A stretch of DNA of 64,000 bases from Zhengitettix transpicula (GCA_037074705.1 CM073592.1:87795129-87859128); one strand, 5' to 3'. Shown: positions 9,593 to 20,879, numbered from the stretch's first letter. Notes: generated by a model from the letters alone, not told the origin. Made by a program: numbers and translations.

Positions 9593-10534
9593 ATGCTAAG
9601 AAGACAAGCGCGCTTGAGGCGCGAATATCTATACAGAAAATCGAAGGAAAATATGATGAGAGCTATTCAGGAAAAGAAAGATCGTCTTAAAAGAAGTTTA
9701 GATGAAAACTTGCCGATACAAACTAATCTTCGACGTAGTGCATTAGATCTTCAGGAAAAATTAGAATGGGAAGATAAGGGACCAGAATTAGCTGTTGCTA
9801 TTGGTACAGAATCTGGTGGAGGTGGTGTTTCTCACGAGGATGATGAATATAGGTGGGCAGGAGTGGAGGATCCAAAAATCATGATAACCACCTCTAGAGA
9901 TCCATCTTCACGGCTCAAAATGTTCGTCAAAGAACTGCGTTTGATATTCCCAAATTCGCAACGTTTGAACCGAGGTAATTATGAAATGAAACAGTTAATA
10001 AATGCGTGTCGTGCAAATGATGTAACCGATTTTATTGTTGTTCACGAGCATAGAGGCGTTCCTGATAGCTTGGTAATATGTCATTTACCCTACGGGCCTA
10101 CAGCGTATTTTACTATGTCAGATGTAATTATGAGGCATGATATTCCCAACATTGGTACAATGTCAGAACAATATCCTCATTTAATTTTTCACAATTTTAA
10201 AACCGTTCTGGGTGGCAGAGTAATGAATATTTTGAAGTACTTGTTTCCTGTCCCCAAAGAAGATGGTCGTCGTGTTATGACTTTTGCCAATCATGATGAT
10301 CACATTTTGTTTCAACATCATACTTATAAGAAAGTTAATGGTAAAGAAATTGAACTCTCTGAAGTAGGTCCAAGATTTCAATTAAAGTTGTATGAAATCA
10401 AATTAGGAACTTTGGATCACGCAGATGCTGCAGACACTGAATGGACTTTAAGACCATACATGAATACATCTGCAAAGAGAAGATTTCTTTCTTATGATGA
10501 TGGTTGGGAACAGGATGACGATGTTGAAGTTTAG
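9593..10534 (+). CDS. IMP4: U3 small nucleolar ribonucleoprotein protein IMP4
   Basis: Complete 313-codon uninterrupted frame. Role (family knowledge): IMP4 binds MPP10 and U3 snoRNA in the small-subunit processome and promotes U3/pre-18S pairing in the nucleolus. Seen: a basic N-terminal helix (MLRRQARLRREYLYRKSKEN) typical of IMP4, an acidic loop followed by DDEYRWAGVEDPKIMITTSR, then the Brix domain (about residues 90-275) with DPSSRLKMFVKELRLIFPN, FIVVHEHRGVPDSLVICHLP, GPTAYFTMSDVIMRHDIPN, YLFPVPKEDGRRVMTFAN and EVGPRFQLKLYEIKLGTL. The end is a short acidic tail (WEQDDDVEV). It is slightly longer than the roughly 290 residues of animal orthologues because of an internal Gly-rich insert. 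The start is the first Met and aligns with the family N-terminus. No introns are visible. Confidence 0.97.
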   Translation: MLRRQARLRREYLYRKSKENMMRAIQEKKDRLKRSLDENLPIQTNLRRSALDLQEKLEWEDKGPELAVAIGTESGGGGVSHEDDEYRWAGVEDPKIMITTSRDPSSRLKMFVKELRLIFPNSQRLNRGNYEMKQLINACRANDVTDFIVVHEHRGVPDSLVICHLPYGPTAYFTMSDVIMRHDIPNIGTMSEQYPHLIFHNFKTVLGGRVMNILKYLFPVPKEDGRRVMTFANHDDHILFQHHTYKKVNGKEIELSEVGPRFQLKLYEIKLGTLDHADAADTEWTLRPYMNTSAKRRFLSYDDGWEQDDDVEV

Positions 10535-11840
10535 GAAGTGTATAGTCGGATTTACGATTCATTTTTATTTTATAAGCCTGTATAAAATTTTGATAATGTG
10601 AGATGTATATTTTTATAAGAAAATGTTAAATATATTTTTATATAATGTGGCAAGTTATTGATTATATGCAAATAATTCCCATTCAATTTTAATTTCATGA
10701 TGACTTTATTCTGTTTCAAAATCATACATACAAAAAAGTTTGACAAAATGATTAAAGCAATTGGTATGGAAATGAAAGAGTGAAGGGTAGTGTCTTTTCT
10801 AAAATAGATAGCATTCTGAACACGAGGAAGATCTTCAAATTTTTGGAAGTTTAAATTATTTCTTCTCTACTTATTTTAAGGTAAACTATAAATTATTTAA
10901 CTCTTTCCTGTACTTGATGAAAAATTATAACAAAAAATGTTCCATCTTGGCCACTAAATTTTTTGTGATTGAGCGCCAGGGTTAGATTTCTTGATGTTTA
11001 CATTTCTGCAGTCATTCTCTACCACCATTTTTGAGAACTCTGAACCTGGTGCTCAACCAGGAAATTTTTTTTAATAACTTAAACTGGGAAAGCTTACATC
11101 TGTTAATTGTCTGGGATGTTATTTTGTCGTGTGGAGATATTTGCACTTGTATCCTTCTCTAAAGTAAAATTGAAGATTTTTAGTTTGAACTGCTTTTGTT
11201 TGGAACTCCTTAGCATTTTCACCTACTGTAATTTAAATAAAAAATGGTATATTTCAGTCTTGACTTTAAAATGAATCATTTGTTCAGTACTGAATTTGAA
11301 CTATTGATTGTATTTAGTGTAATTTCAGATTCTATTAGATCAAACTTTGCAAGATGGAACAGTTTAGTACATACTTTTTTTTTATCTATTTTTGAGCTGA
11401 ATTAACTTACTTGGCATGTGATCATAATAAGCAGAATACCTTATACTGTTAACAATTAATTCATAAGCCAATATTAATTGAAAATAGAACATTAAACAAT
11501 GTTTTTGACAACACAACTTGCTGTGTTAACTTAAAACTTGTTTGATTAAAGAAACACTACATTCAACTACATTTGGATATATCGCTTGAAATGTTCCATG
11601 CTGAAAATTCATAGACCCAACCAACTTACCTTTATTACTGGAAATGTGTTGGCATAATTCTATAAATTTGAATCAACTAAAATATTTAAACTGGGATGTA
11701 GGAAGCTATACAGAATTCCTCTCGACTTAAAAAGATAGATGTTTGATGGTACTTTTTCAATCGGTGACTTGCATTATTTGAAGGCTGGAAACTCAAGTGC
11801 TTTTTATATTTCAAGATTTATTGTAAAATGTTGTGTTGGG
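10535..11840. other. IMP4 3' flank and AT-rich unannotated DNA
   Basis: The 3' untranslated region of IMP4 must start here, but no AATAAA lies close to the stop; ATTAAA occurs near 10730. A worn single unit of family A is at 10760-10880 (ATTGGTATGGAAATGAAAGAG, then GATCTTCAAATTTTTGG). The rest shows no ORF or repeat that I recognise. Confidence 0.5.
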
Positions 11841-12310
11841 GTGATAGTGCCGGGAGGCACAACATTCAGACAGACTGTCCTGAAGAAGGGGGCTCAGGCA
11901 CTTAGAAAGATGTCATTAATTGTTCCCAACTGGGTACCTCCAACTTTTGATTCAAGGCAAGTCAGCCATTCTCTATCTCTCTTTACTATCCAATTGAATT
12001 TAAAACAAATTTGGATAGGAAAGAGAGAGAGTGTGTATTTGATCTATCTGAAATGTAGTCTTGCACAGAAATGAAAGTTCAAAATTTCAAGGAGCATAAT
12101 TATCTTTTCTGATAAAGAGATTTTACATTGATTTCTGGTAGGTTGTCTATGCTGTTTCACTTTTCTATCCATATGTGTCACATTTTCCTAAGTGTTGTAT
12201 ACATATAATTAATATGGAATTAAAAGAGGGAGTGAGTGACACCTGAAATTGAGGTCCAGTGTTACCATGTTTGATAGGAGAAAGTTCTTCAATTTTCGAA
12301 GGATTTAGCC
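11840..12310. repeat. Degenerate family A units flanking a Penelope-like remnant
   Basis: At 11870-12000 a plus-oriented unit reads CCTGAAGAAGGGGGCTCAGG, with the second half of helix II decayed, followed by CATTCTCTATCTCTCTTTAC. At 12205-12310 a minus-oriented unit reads TTCTTCAATTTTCGAAGG. They adjoin the GIY-YIG remnant that starts at 12305, matching the arrangement at 6711-7850. Confidence 0.6.
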
Positions 12311-12860
12311 TTTATTAGGACGGTGGCAGAGGATTACACAGTTTGCTGTTCTATTAAAGTGCATATTGCTATTATATAGTAATATACTCACATAAAAATA
12401 GAGGTGGCTTGTAAAAGAAAAGGATATGTGTCTTTGAGTAGGGAATTGTGAGAGTAGGAGTACGGAGTCAAGAATTTTATCTGGTCTATAGGAAATGTTG
12501 GAAGGAGACCTTCCTAATACATAGGTCATCCTCTGATGAATCAGGAGTATGGCTTTAAGATGATTAATATTGGTGTTGTGGCTCTGAAAATGAGCAGCTA
12601 TTGGAAATTGTGTTTTTGAAATTTTCACAGTGCTTGCGGAGGTTGGCAACGTGTTCAGGCAGATGTCGTTTAGTTTGGCCCATCTATAATGCAGAGCAGC
12701 CTGCAAATTGTTTTTGTAATTGATGTGGAAGGAGAAGCAGTCAATATTTTCCTCAATTTTGTAGTTGTCTTTTTTATGCAGGATGGTAGACATAGCATCT
12801 GTTTATACTACAGGTCTGGCAGCTCAGTTTGAAGCCATTGAAACCAGTGGGGAATATATT
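12305..12860 (-). pseudogene. Penelope-like GIY-YIG domain, decayed
   Basis: A 162-codon minus-strand frame reads NYKIEENIDCFSFHINYK, then HYRWAKLND, then STVKISKTQFPIAAHFQSHN. It aligns by eye with the GIY-YIG region at 7104-7634 (ITCLSSHTIYQI...YIGQTK...STVKLSKIQFPVAAHAQNHN). The YIG signature is degraded to YRW and the CxxC is lost, so it is inactive. It lies head-to-head against reverse transcriptase sequence on the plus strand at 13266 onward. Confidence 0.6.
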
Positions 12861-13265
12861 TTTTGTATCAATTGGACTGCAGTTACAGAATGTTTGAAAT
12901 TATAACTTCCAAAATTCCCACTTAAAACCTTCAGCCATTCCTTAGTCTGTCATGTAAACTCACCATCCTTTCTTAACTCTCTCCCCCAAACTGAATCTGT
13001 TGCACTCTAAAATCTTGAAAGTAACAGTGATATTGATATTCTCCTGGCTAGGGCTTCACCACCATTGATATAGAAAATACATGATTGTGGTGCTTCTTCA
13101 GCTGGAGGATGACAATACATACAAGACTGTCCTTATTAGCCTTAATCTCTCCATTGCATCTGAAAGATACCAGTTTGTTGAGGCAGCTGACCCACTTCAT
13201 AAATTTTCCTCCACTCCTACTTGGCTCCACACACCAAATAACTCCAGAAAACCTGGCATCCCAGC

Positions 13266-13970
13266 TTGCCCAATTGTGCAGGCTACAACTTGCCCTATGA
13301 CGGTATTTCTAATTTGGTGGATGAATCCCTCCAATCTTCTTGCTTTAAATTATATAATTTTTTTGTAAAGTATGTTTGTTTTGTAAACTTTGTAATTGTA
13401 ATATTTTATTCTTTTCTTGTAATCTTATATTATGACATATACTATTTCCTTGACCGAGGACTAATGGAATGAATAATAAATCTATAGTTGAACACCTGTC
13501 CTTTGTCCAGGATTTAAACAACTTACTCCGCTGCATTAAGGAAATCCCAAAACCACTCTCAGTTTTGCTTGTTACTATAGATGATGTCTTCCTTTACACG
13601 AATGTCTCTCATGCATATGGCCTGTCAGCAGCTGCCAAATGCCAACCTTTTCATGAGACAACTGAAACAGGATCACTTCAATTCCTCCCATTTGAAACCT
13701 TAACCTGGCTCAGGTTCATAGATGATATCTTCATGCTATGGACCCATGGTTCACATTCCATTTCCAATTTCATCCAAAACCTAAACTCAAATCTGCCAGT
13801 TAAGTTCACTTGGAAATACTCTGCAGCACCATCACCTTCCTTAATGTTGACATACACCTAAGTTCTTCCCTAACCACTATGTCAGCCCACATCAAAACTA
13901 CTAACACCTTACAATAACTTCACCAATTGTCACCCTGACCACACCAAATACTACCTAAGGGGGGGGGGGG
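13266..13970 (+). pseudogene. Penelope-like reverse transcriptase fragments
   Basis: Plus strand. CAGYNLPYDGISNLVDESLQ near 13275-13335 corresponds to the Penelope motif before the palm (SG.N.PT..IS..VD..LQP). After about 150 bases of AT-rich interruption, HLSFVQDLNNLLRCIKEIPK, then LSVLLVTIDDVFLYTNVSHA matches the first catalytic Asp region (LLVT.DV.SLYTNIPH), and TWLRFIDDIFMLWTHG contains the F.DD catalytic box. LNSNLPVKFTW follows. About 60 residues are missing between the two boxes, and stops follow, so it is inactive. Its orientation is opposite to the adjacent GIY-YIG remnant. Confidence 0.7.
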
Positions 13971-13971
13971 G
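13961..13971. repeat. Poly-G tract
   Basis: An 11-12 base G run interrupts the decayed Penelope-like sequence. Similar runs occur at about 21111-21127 and 26441-26452. Confidence 0.9.
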
Positions 13972-15150
13972 TTCACATTTGGTCCCCATGAAATAGTCTG
14001 GCCTCCTACACTAACTAAATCCTCAACACTTTATAAATAGGAAATGCTCTACAGTCCTACTGTTCTATCTTAGTTTGGAATGACTGTTAACAGGTGCCAC
14101 CACTGTGGGGAGAGAATGTGAGAGGAGCTGATAGTTATAAGAGCTGGTGGATTGTTTCCTATATTATTGTATGTTACCGATTATGATTACATTATACTAG
14201 GATAACTGATTGTAACACACACTGCTACGCCATAAACTAATCTACTGTACCCAAACCTTACCAAAACAACACCTCAACAGACTTTTCTTAACTACAGAAA
14301 AATAACTCCTACTTGCTGAAACTGTCCTACAATCCAACCCTGATAGAAAAAAACATCCTCATTCATTGTGTTCAAATGCTCTCTCAATATACATACTCAT
14401 TCAAGATACCTCACCCCATCCAAGCTGGGTTTGCAATACGTATGGTACGAACAGATGCGAAGTCAATCCACTACTACATAATCCCTCGAAGAATATGTAT
14501 TTGTCTATTGTGATGATAAAATGACAGGAACTGGGCACAGGATTACAGCTCTTGTTAATGGTTGTCTTCCACTACTTGAACAATATCTTGGCAAAAGGCT
14601 TAACATTACACTTGTGCTGTTCCATGCTTTTTGCTGTTAATGTATTTATAATGTTATTACTAATTATTGAAAGCCCTGTATAAGTTTGTTAAAAATGCAG
14701 ATGATAAGGGCTAAATAAACTGAAAGCTTACAGTTAATATTATATTTTAAAAATAATTTAAGTGACTAAAAATGGGTTTGTTTCCTAATTAATATGGAAC
14801 TATGAAATTGTCACATTTTCTATGTACTGTTAGTTCTTAATAATTTCTAGACACCTAAGTAAAATTTTAAGTAAAGCTTCCATTTTATTCAACAAATCAA
14901 ATGAAAAATGATAATTAAATTATTTTTACTGTTTTGTTTATCAACAACATCAAAACTCTGTCTCAGCAAATTCCATGGAGTTATGATACAGGGAATGAAC
15001 TTTATCACAAGACTAAGTCTTTCAGTAATTATACTAACAACCAACTTTGAGTCTTACCTATTTGTTTAAGTGTAGGAGTATTTGAAGAAATTTAAGTTTT
15101 TCCCGAGAGAAGGCGTCTTTATTTTGTCATAATATAATTACTAGAAATAA

Positions 15151-15775
15151 TTGTAATGTTTTGATGAACAGGAATGTGTTTAATAATAAGAAAGATAGAC
15201 AAATACAGACAAGAGAAGTGATAATAGTCATGATATTTTGATTACCAAGTGCAAAAACTAACTTTAATGGACTAGTACGTTTGGCAAACTGCATTAAAAA
15301 ATTATACTTTAATTGAAAAAAGTAATACGGATATGTGAGAAGTGATATCGCCATTAATATTGGTGCGCACCACAGTCCTATCTGCTTTGGGGCTTACTTC
15401 CACCATATCTAATACACATTCTTATTATTTTTGTAGTTTTCACCTTTCACAGTTCAGGTAAATCATGATACGCTTCTATAAACTCCTGTCAAAATTCTCT
15501 TTCTTCAACATTTCATAAAGTTGACATAAGAATAAGTGATAATGATTAAACACTGGACGACAAAATTGAATTGCAATTAAGTGTCGAGATCTTTACTCAG
15601 TTTAAAGACTGTGTAATCTTTTAATGCTGTTCGCCAAATGTACGAGTCCATCAAAGGTAGTTTTGGCAGTCAGTAATCAAAATATCGTGACTATTATCAC
15701 TTCTCTTATCTGTATTTGTCTATCTGTCTAATTATTAAACACATACCTGTTCATCAACCAATAACATTACAAAAT
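15151..15775. mobile_element. Foldback element (family G), about 160-bp inverted arms
   Basis: Bases 15151-15308 and 15612-15775 are inverted copies: GATGAACAGGAATGTGTTTA faces TAAACACATACCTGTTCATC, AGAGAAGTGATAATAGTCAT faces GTGACTATTATCACTTCTCT, and TGGACTAGTACGTTTGGC faces GCCAAATGTACGAGTCCA. Identity is roughly 85 percent by eye around a 300-base spacer without a recognisable ORF. Family B sequence begins directly at the right end. Confidence 0.75.
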
Positions 15776-15917
15776 GCTTTTGAGTGTTGTCAACTGACCT
15801 GTGCAGTTGTTTCTCTAGGCTATTATTAGCACCTGACGAATGGAACAAGGTACCCTGAAACGTTGTGTGGTATTTATATTACCCTTTTTGTCTGTATTGG
15901 CTACCTTTCTTATTCAA
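15776..15917 (+). mobile_element. Family B single arm with intact hammerhead-like core
   Basis: It contains TTGTCAACTGACC, TTTCTCTAGGCTA, the core CTGACGA (15833-15839), GAAACGTT (15857-15864) and the end TTGTCTGTATTGGCTACC. GCAC before the core can pair with GTGT after it. Jockey-type LINE sequence follows immediately, so either this arm was truncated by that insertion or the two were joined by recombination. Confidence 0.75.
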
Positions 15918-16510
15918 TGCCACACACGTTCAAACCGCTCAGAAGTTTTGCGCAACAAATTTCGAGTTCCGACTTATTACATCTGAACCTTTTAGAAAAC
16001 TGGCTCAACCAATGGCGCATCAAAGTAAACTGCAACAAGTCCACGCAAATTACGTTCACAAATAAACGCTCGACGTGCCCGCAAGTTAAAATATTCAGGC
16101 AACCTATCCCAGTAAAAGCTGAAGTAAAATACCTAGGACTCCGCCTCGACCAAAAACTGACACGGAAAAACCACATTAAAGCCAAAAAGGAACAACTGAA
16201 ACTAACTTGGACGAAAATCCCAACTCACTACTGAAAACAAAATGCTTCTATGTAAAACCATAATATGGTCTTACGTGATCGAATTATGGGGATGCAGCAA
16301 ACCATCAAATATCAAAATCTTGCAGACTTTTCAATCAAAGACATTGCGCACCCTAGTTAATGCACCGTGGTACATCAGCAACCATACACTCCATCACGAC
16401 CTCAAAATTCCATTTATTTCAGAAACCATCAAGACGTATGCCACTAAAAGCAAACATAGAACACCAAACCACCGCAACAAATACATCGCCGACCATTGAC
16501 TACATGATTC
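15918..16510 (+). pseudogene. Jockey-type LINE reverse transcriptase 3' fragment
   Basis: The first frame reads LLENWLNQWRIKVNCNKSTQ, ITFTNKRSTCPQV and VKYLGLRLDQKLTRKNHIKA, the conserved region after the catalytic box of Jockey-clade reverse transcriptases (W...W..K.N..KS..I.FT.......YLG..LD..L.W..H). After a frameshift near 16234 a second frame reads IIWSYVIELWGCSKPSNIKI, then LQTFQSKTLRTLVNAPWYIS and HHDLKIPFISETI. This is the C-terminus of the same protein. The endonuclease and the catalytic FADD box are absent. 5'-truncated and frameshifted, hence dead. Confidence 0.85.
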
Positions 16511-17380
16511 GGGTCAATGGTCCAGAGCAGAAAGAGCATAATAGACGATTAGCATAATATAGAATGAGAGTAGAAAATAAGATTCGTGAGGAGGTAAACT
16601 AACCTCGTTGAAACAATACCCTTCTATTATAGATGTAGCGGCAAAAACAAACTGAAAATATTTCAAGTAATGACCATTAGTTTTTATAAATTTAATCAAA
16701 AAGGTACAGGAATTCGGTTATATCTTAGTTCAACAGGAATAACTAATGGGAAGTTTCTTAGAAGGTGAAAATTTAAGATTATAAACTTGACTTAACATAT
16801 TCCATAATAATATAATAGGTTTATTATCTTCTACCATGGCACTTTTTCTGTTTTTCAAGGTTTTAATTGAATATTTCTAAGAAATAGTGTATAATTATTA
16901 GTCTTTGTTTAATCTTTTTGCATAGTCATTAAATTACTGGCAATTCGTGATTTTGGTGCGAAGTCATAAGAAATAATGGATTCACTATCTCCTTCTTTAC
17001 AGGCTGAAAAAGTAGTATTCATGAAAGGAGCTCAGATTGGCCGTAATTTTCAGAAAAAATACAATCTTAGTCTTTAACGTCACATTTGAAATGGCTGAGA
17101 AGATTTTAAACACTGTCTCCAACAACCCGAAGCGAGAAGATTGAGATTATGGCCAGAAGACGTCATTGAATAAATCCATGAGACCCGCCGCTGGACGGTG
17201 CCCTACTCAAGTCAAACAGCTTTAATAATTAAACAATTTACTTATTACTCTAATTGTTAAGAGTAGATTGTAAATCAGCAACACAAATTTTTTTAAAAAA
17301 ATGGTTTCAACCCGTTTGTGGAACAACTCGATCCACGCCATCGACCGTCAAACTGCGTGCGCAAATGGTTTGATCGTGTA
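16511..17380. other. Unannotated AT-rich DNA
   Basis: There is no ORF or repeat I can support. A possible acceptor (CTTTACAG near 17003) is followed by a 22-codon frame, but no partner exon is seen. Confidence 0.4.
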
Positions 17381-18668
17381 CGAGGGTGAATCAAACATAA
17401 ACAAGACTTATTTTTTTAAATATTTATTTTGATTTTAAACGCACAAACAATCATAGTTTATTTTTCTACATAATCTCCTGATTTATAAACACATTTTTCC
17501 CAGCGTATAGGTAATTTTTTAATTCCTTCCACGTAAAAAGAGTCAGGTCGTGTTTGTAGCCAATTGCGCACATATGCTTCAACCTCATTATCGCTGTGGA
17601 ATTTTTGCCCTCCCAAAGCTTCCTTGAGAGGACCAAAGACATGGAAGTCGCAGGGAGACAGGTCTGGACTGTATGGAGGGTGTTCCACTGTCTCCCAACC
17701 CAGTTGCTCCAATTTTTTTACGGTCAGGGCTGCTGTATGGGGGCGAGCATTGTCATGGAGGAGAATCACTTTTCTCATCGGAAGGTCTCGTTTTTTGCGG
17801 CGATATGCAAGTCTGACCTCAGTCAAAATTCGGCAGTAGTATGCCGCATTAATAGTTCTGCGCTCATGCAAAAAATCAAGGTGCAGCAGGCCACGCTGGT
17901 CAAAAAAAACGGTAGCCAAAACCTTGTCAGCCGATAATCGTGGCTTGGCTATCACTGGTCCGGTTTCTCCTTTCTTCCTCCACTCCATACTCGCTTGTTT
18001 CGACTCAGGGGTGTAGTGATGCACCCACGTTTCATCACAGGTGACAATGTGAGAAAGAAATGGGTCTCCTTCTTCCCGAAATCGTGCAAGAAGACGCTCA
18101 CACCCTTGAAAACGATTCAGTTTCTGGTCAACTGTGAGAAGGCGAGGAACCCACCTTGCGATACCCTAGCTCCTCTGAGAGTATAGAGTAAGTGCTCCCA
18201 TAACTTATTCCAACCTCAATTCCAATATCCGAAGTTGTTAGACGCTTATCACCTTCAACAAGTTGACGAACACTGTCGATGTTGCCCGCTGTAATGCTGG
18301 TGCGGGGTCTGCGGTCATGGCTCTCATTTTCAACACGTTCACGGCCCTCCACGAACTGTTTATGCCAAGCAAACACTCTAGCTCGCGACAGCGTCTCTTC
18401 CCCGAACGGTGCAGTCAATCTTCTCAAGATTTCGGCCGGTTTTACACCTTCTGCAGCTAAAAACTTAATAATAATACGTTGCGCAATAGAGGGAGGTACT
18501 TCCTGCTCGGACATCGTAACGATGGACACTGAGCGAGTCTATGATGATGAGTCACGTGCTTCCCCCACTCATGACAAACCAACCTAACAGCCAATTACAG
18601 CGGAACGTTCTTCCATCACTATTGCGCGCGCAGGTCCAAAAGTCTCGTTAATATTTGATTCACCCTCG
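17381..18668 (-). mobile_element. Mariner element, 1288 bp, TIRs and TA duplication
   Basis: The left TIR starts CGAGGGTGAATCAAA at 17381 and the right TIR ends TTTGATTCACCCTCG at 18668. Similarity between the ends extends about 30 bases (RAGACTT). Both ends are flanked by TA (17379-17380 and 18669-18670), the mariner target duplication. Length and layout are those of a full-length mariner. It is a different family from the three copies at 23866, 27665 and 44859. Confidence 0.93.
17458..18514 (-). pseudogene. Mariner transposase, one frameshift
   Basis: The start is ATG at 18512-18514 (MSEQEVPPSIAQRIIIKF). The N-terminal half holds two helix-turn-helix segments (AEGVKPAEILRRL, and TTSDIGIEVGISYGSTYSIL). 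The frame is lost around 18120-18135, where a few bases appear deleted after LGYRKV, and resumes with a segment containing TCDETWVHHYTPESK. The catalytic triad is visible: D in CDETW, D in LLHDNARPH, D in SPDLSPCDF, with 34 residues between the last two (D,D34D). The C-terminus YRWEKCV..SGDYVEK is complete. A single lesion suggests a relatively young copy. Confidence 0.9.
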
Positions 18669-18899
18669 TATATAGCCATAGTGTATACAAGCCACGACCG
18701 TATCATATGAAAAGATATTTCTATTAAAGAAAAGCTGTTTAACAATAAGGATCAAGTAATTGCCGAGTTCCACATTACGTTTTTACGTTAGTTGCAGTAA
18801 TTATGTTGGATTTAATATAAATTATTTCGGATCGATTAGTACCTTGTGTCAATATCTACAATTTTAGGATTTTGCTAATAAAATAAATTTTTGCAATTT

Positions 18900-19412
18900 A
18901 TAATATGTGAGGGAAATGAGTTTCCATAGATGAAGTTCCGTATCTGACGAATCGGGAGTATGTCCTTAAGGAAGGTTAATGTGAAGCATAGGTCTAAATG
19001 GTTGGGATTGAGGCTCTGAGCGTGAATAGCTATTGACAGCGATGTAGTGGTGGGCAACGTATTCAGAAAGGGGGTTTTGGGTGTTGTATTATGTAGAACG
19101 CTGGACAGTCTACACATTATTTGGCAGATTGAAGGATAACGCAGACATGGCACCTGTTCCTACCGCAAGGGAGAGTATGAGGGCGGGGTTTACAAGTGTG
19201 GACGAGGATGTAGCTGATATTGGGAGGGCGTCTGAAGGCAACAGGTATGCAGGTGGGGACGATGTATCTGGGGTTGGGTTACAGTCCAGTGTAGACGTTT
19301 GGAGTCCAGGTAATTGGGTTATGGTGAGAGTTTCAATACGTTTTATATATTTGTCAAGAATGGGTTTTAGTAGGGGATTTTTTTTTGCTGGTGCATATGT
19401 GCTACAACACAA
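18900..19412 (-). pseudogene. Penelope-like polyprotein C-terminus, decayed
   Basis: Minus-strand frames ITQLPGLQTSTLDCNPTPDT and AVGTGAMSALSF, and in another frame NTLPTTTSLSIAIHAQS and FTLTFLKDILP, follow the same order as the copy at 7104-7732. At the DNA level GACGAATCGGGAGTATG matches the same element near 12533 (GATGAATCAGGAGTATG). The GIY-YIG box itself is disrupted. Confidence 0.55.
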
Positions 19413-19434
19413 AAATTTATTTAGGAAGAACTAA

Positions 19435-20329
19435 TTTTTATTAATTTTAAGAACCTTCTTAATAATTATGTTTTAACAATGTGAGTTTCTGTTTTGATTT
19501 CAAAGACTTTCAATTGTCCTGTGCACTCGTTCCAGCAATCTGGCCATATGTATGATACCCACGGTATCTTTCTGGAATGAGAAATGAGCATGCGGCGTAA
19601 TCCGTTTCACCCTCTTGATCCACCTGTAAAGATCAACAAAATGCCTCTTCTTTGTGCTACGGACCAGAGAGCACACACATGGCCGTACCGTGCAATGACA
19701 CGGAGAGGCGACGTGAGCAACGAAATCAAAATAAACGTGAACCGTTCAGTAATTAAAAAACTCAGTTTAAAGTAGTTTAGTTCTTTTGATACAAATAGTA
19801 TTCGTACATTTTGGGTAGCACTTAAAAAAAGTCTCAATTAAAGTTTATTTTAAAGAAAAAAAACATTAATGGGTGGGATTTCGTGGACTTGCATCGTAGT
19901 GCAAAAGTCTACAGCACGTCGCTGCATACAATGTTGTTATCAGTCGTGGCTTGCACCAAAAATTAGCTGTATTTAAAAATGACCGATGGGAAAAAATACT
20001 TTCGCGGTATAAATGCTAGTAAATTTGGTGCTAAATTATTGTGCTTATAAAAATTAGGCTCTATTGCAAACAATGTAGACGGAATTAGAAATGTAACCAC
20101 TTACGGGTCGGGTCAGAGTATTGTTAACACTATCGATTTGTAGTAGTATTATTTTCCATAGTTATCCTCGTAAAATTGGTTGCTTTTGGTGATGTAGCAC
20201 ATAGCTTCAATAACTCACGGGTCGCCACCGCCGTTGTGAATTTGATAAATTATAAATACACTGAGGATTCGGTCGGTATAAGTGTCCAAACTATTCCACG
20301 TGAAGCAAATGCGATCTGCCCTAAGGACT
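19435..20329. other. Unannotated sequence
   Basis: Only short chance ORFs are present. I see no motif or known repeat family here. Confidence 0.4.
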
Positions 20330-20600
20330 AGGCTGTGTGAGGTCAGGGTGACAACTGGTGAAATGGTTGTGGTAGGTTTGATTGTGGTAGGCCAGAATTA
20401 AGGAAGGTGATGGCGGTGTGAAATATTTCCCCAAGTGAACATAACAGGCAATACGTTGCTTTATTTTTGGAGAAAATTGGAGAGTGAATACAAGTGGTCA
20501 TGTTCCAGTTGTTTGTTGGTCAGGTTCACGTAGGAGGAGTCCACCGGTGTGCACATGACCCTGCCACTTATCTAATGGTAGATGTCTGCGAAAAAAATGT
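20330..20600 (-). pseudogene. Penelope-like reverse transcriptase fragment
   Basis: The minus strand around 20340-20460 matches the plus-strand fragment at 13760-13960 at the DNA level: GTTCACTTGG, then CCATCACCTTCCTTAA, then TTGTCACCCTGACC. The sequence upstream on the same strand (CCAATTTTCTCCAAAAA) corresponds to the FIQNLN region. Further upstream to 20875 a 91-codon frame with GSPLADKYLEPIV may be more of the same polyprotein, but this is less sure. Confidence 0.5.
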
Positions 20601-20879
20601 TATTCCTTGGAGAACTGAATTATGGTAATGAGAAAGTTTGTGGAGGGGAGGGAATTTGGTAGCCTCTGAGACAATAAATATTCGAGTTCCACTTGGCAAT
20701 GAGCATGTGGGTGACAAAAGGGAGACGACACCTTATCGGGTGGAAGTGATTTAGGGAGCTCATGGTGATGGTGGAGGAAACGGTTTGTAACTATCGGTTC
20801 AAGGTATTTATCCGCCAACGGGGAACCTGAGCGGCCATGTTTGGGGATTTTTGGAAACAGGTAGAAGCTGAGCATTCTT

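Noticed and set aside
17000..17080. Possible exon after CTTTACAG
   Set aside because: The frame is short (about 22 codons) and I could find no upstream or downstream partner with matching phase.
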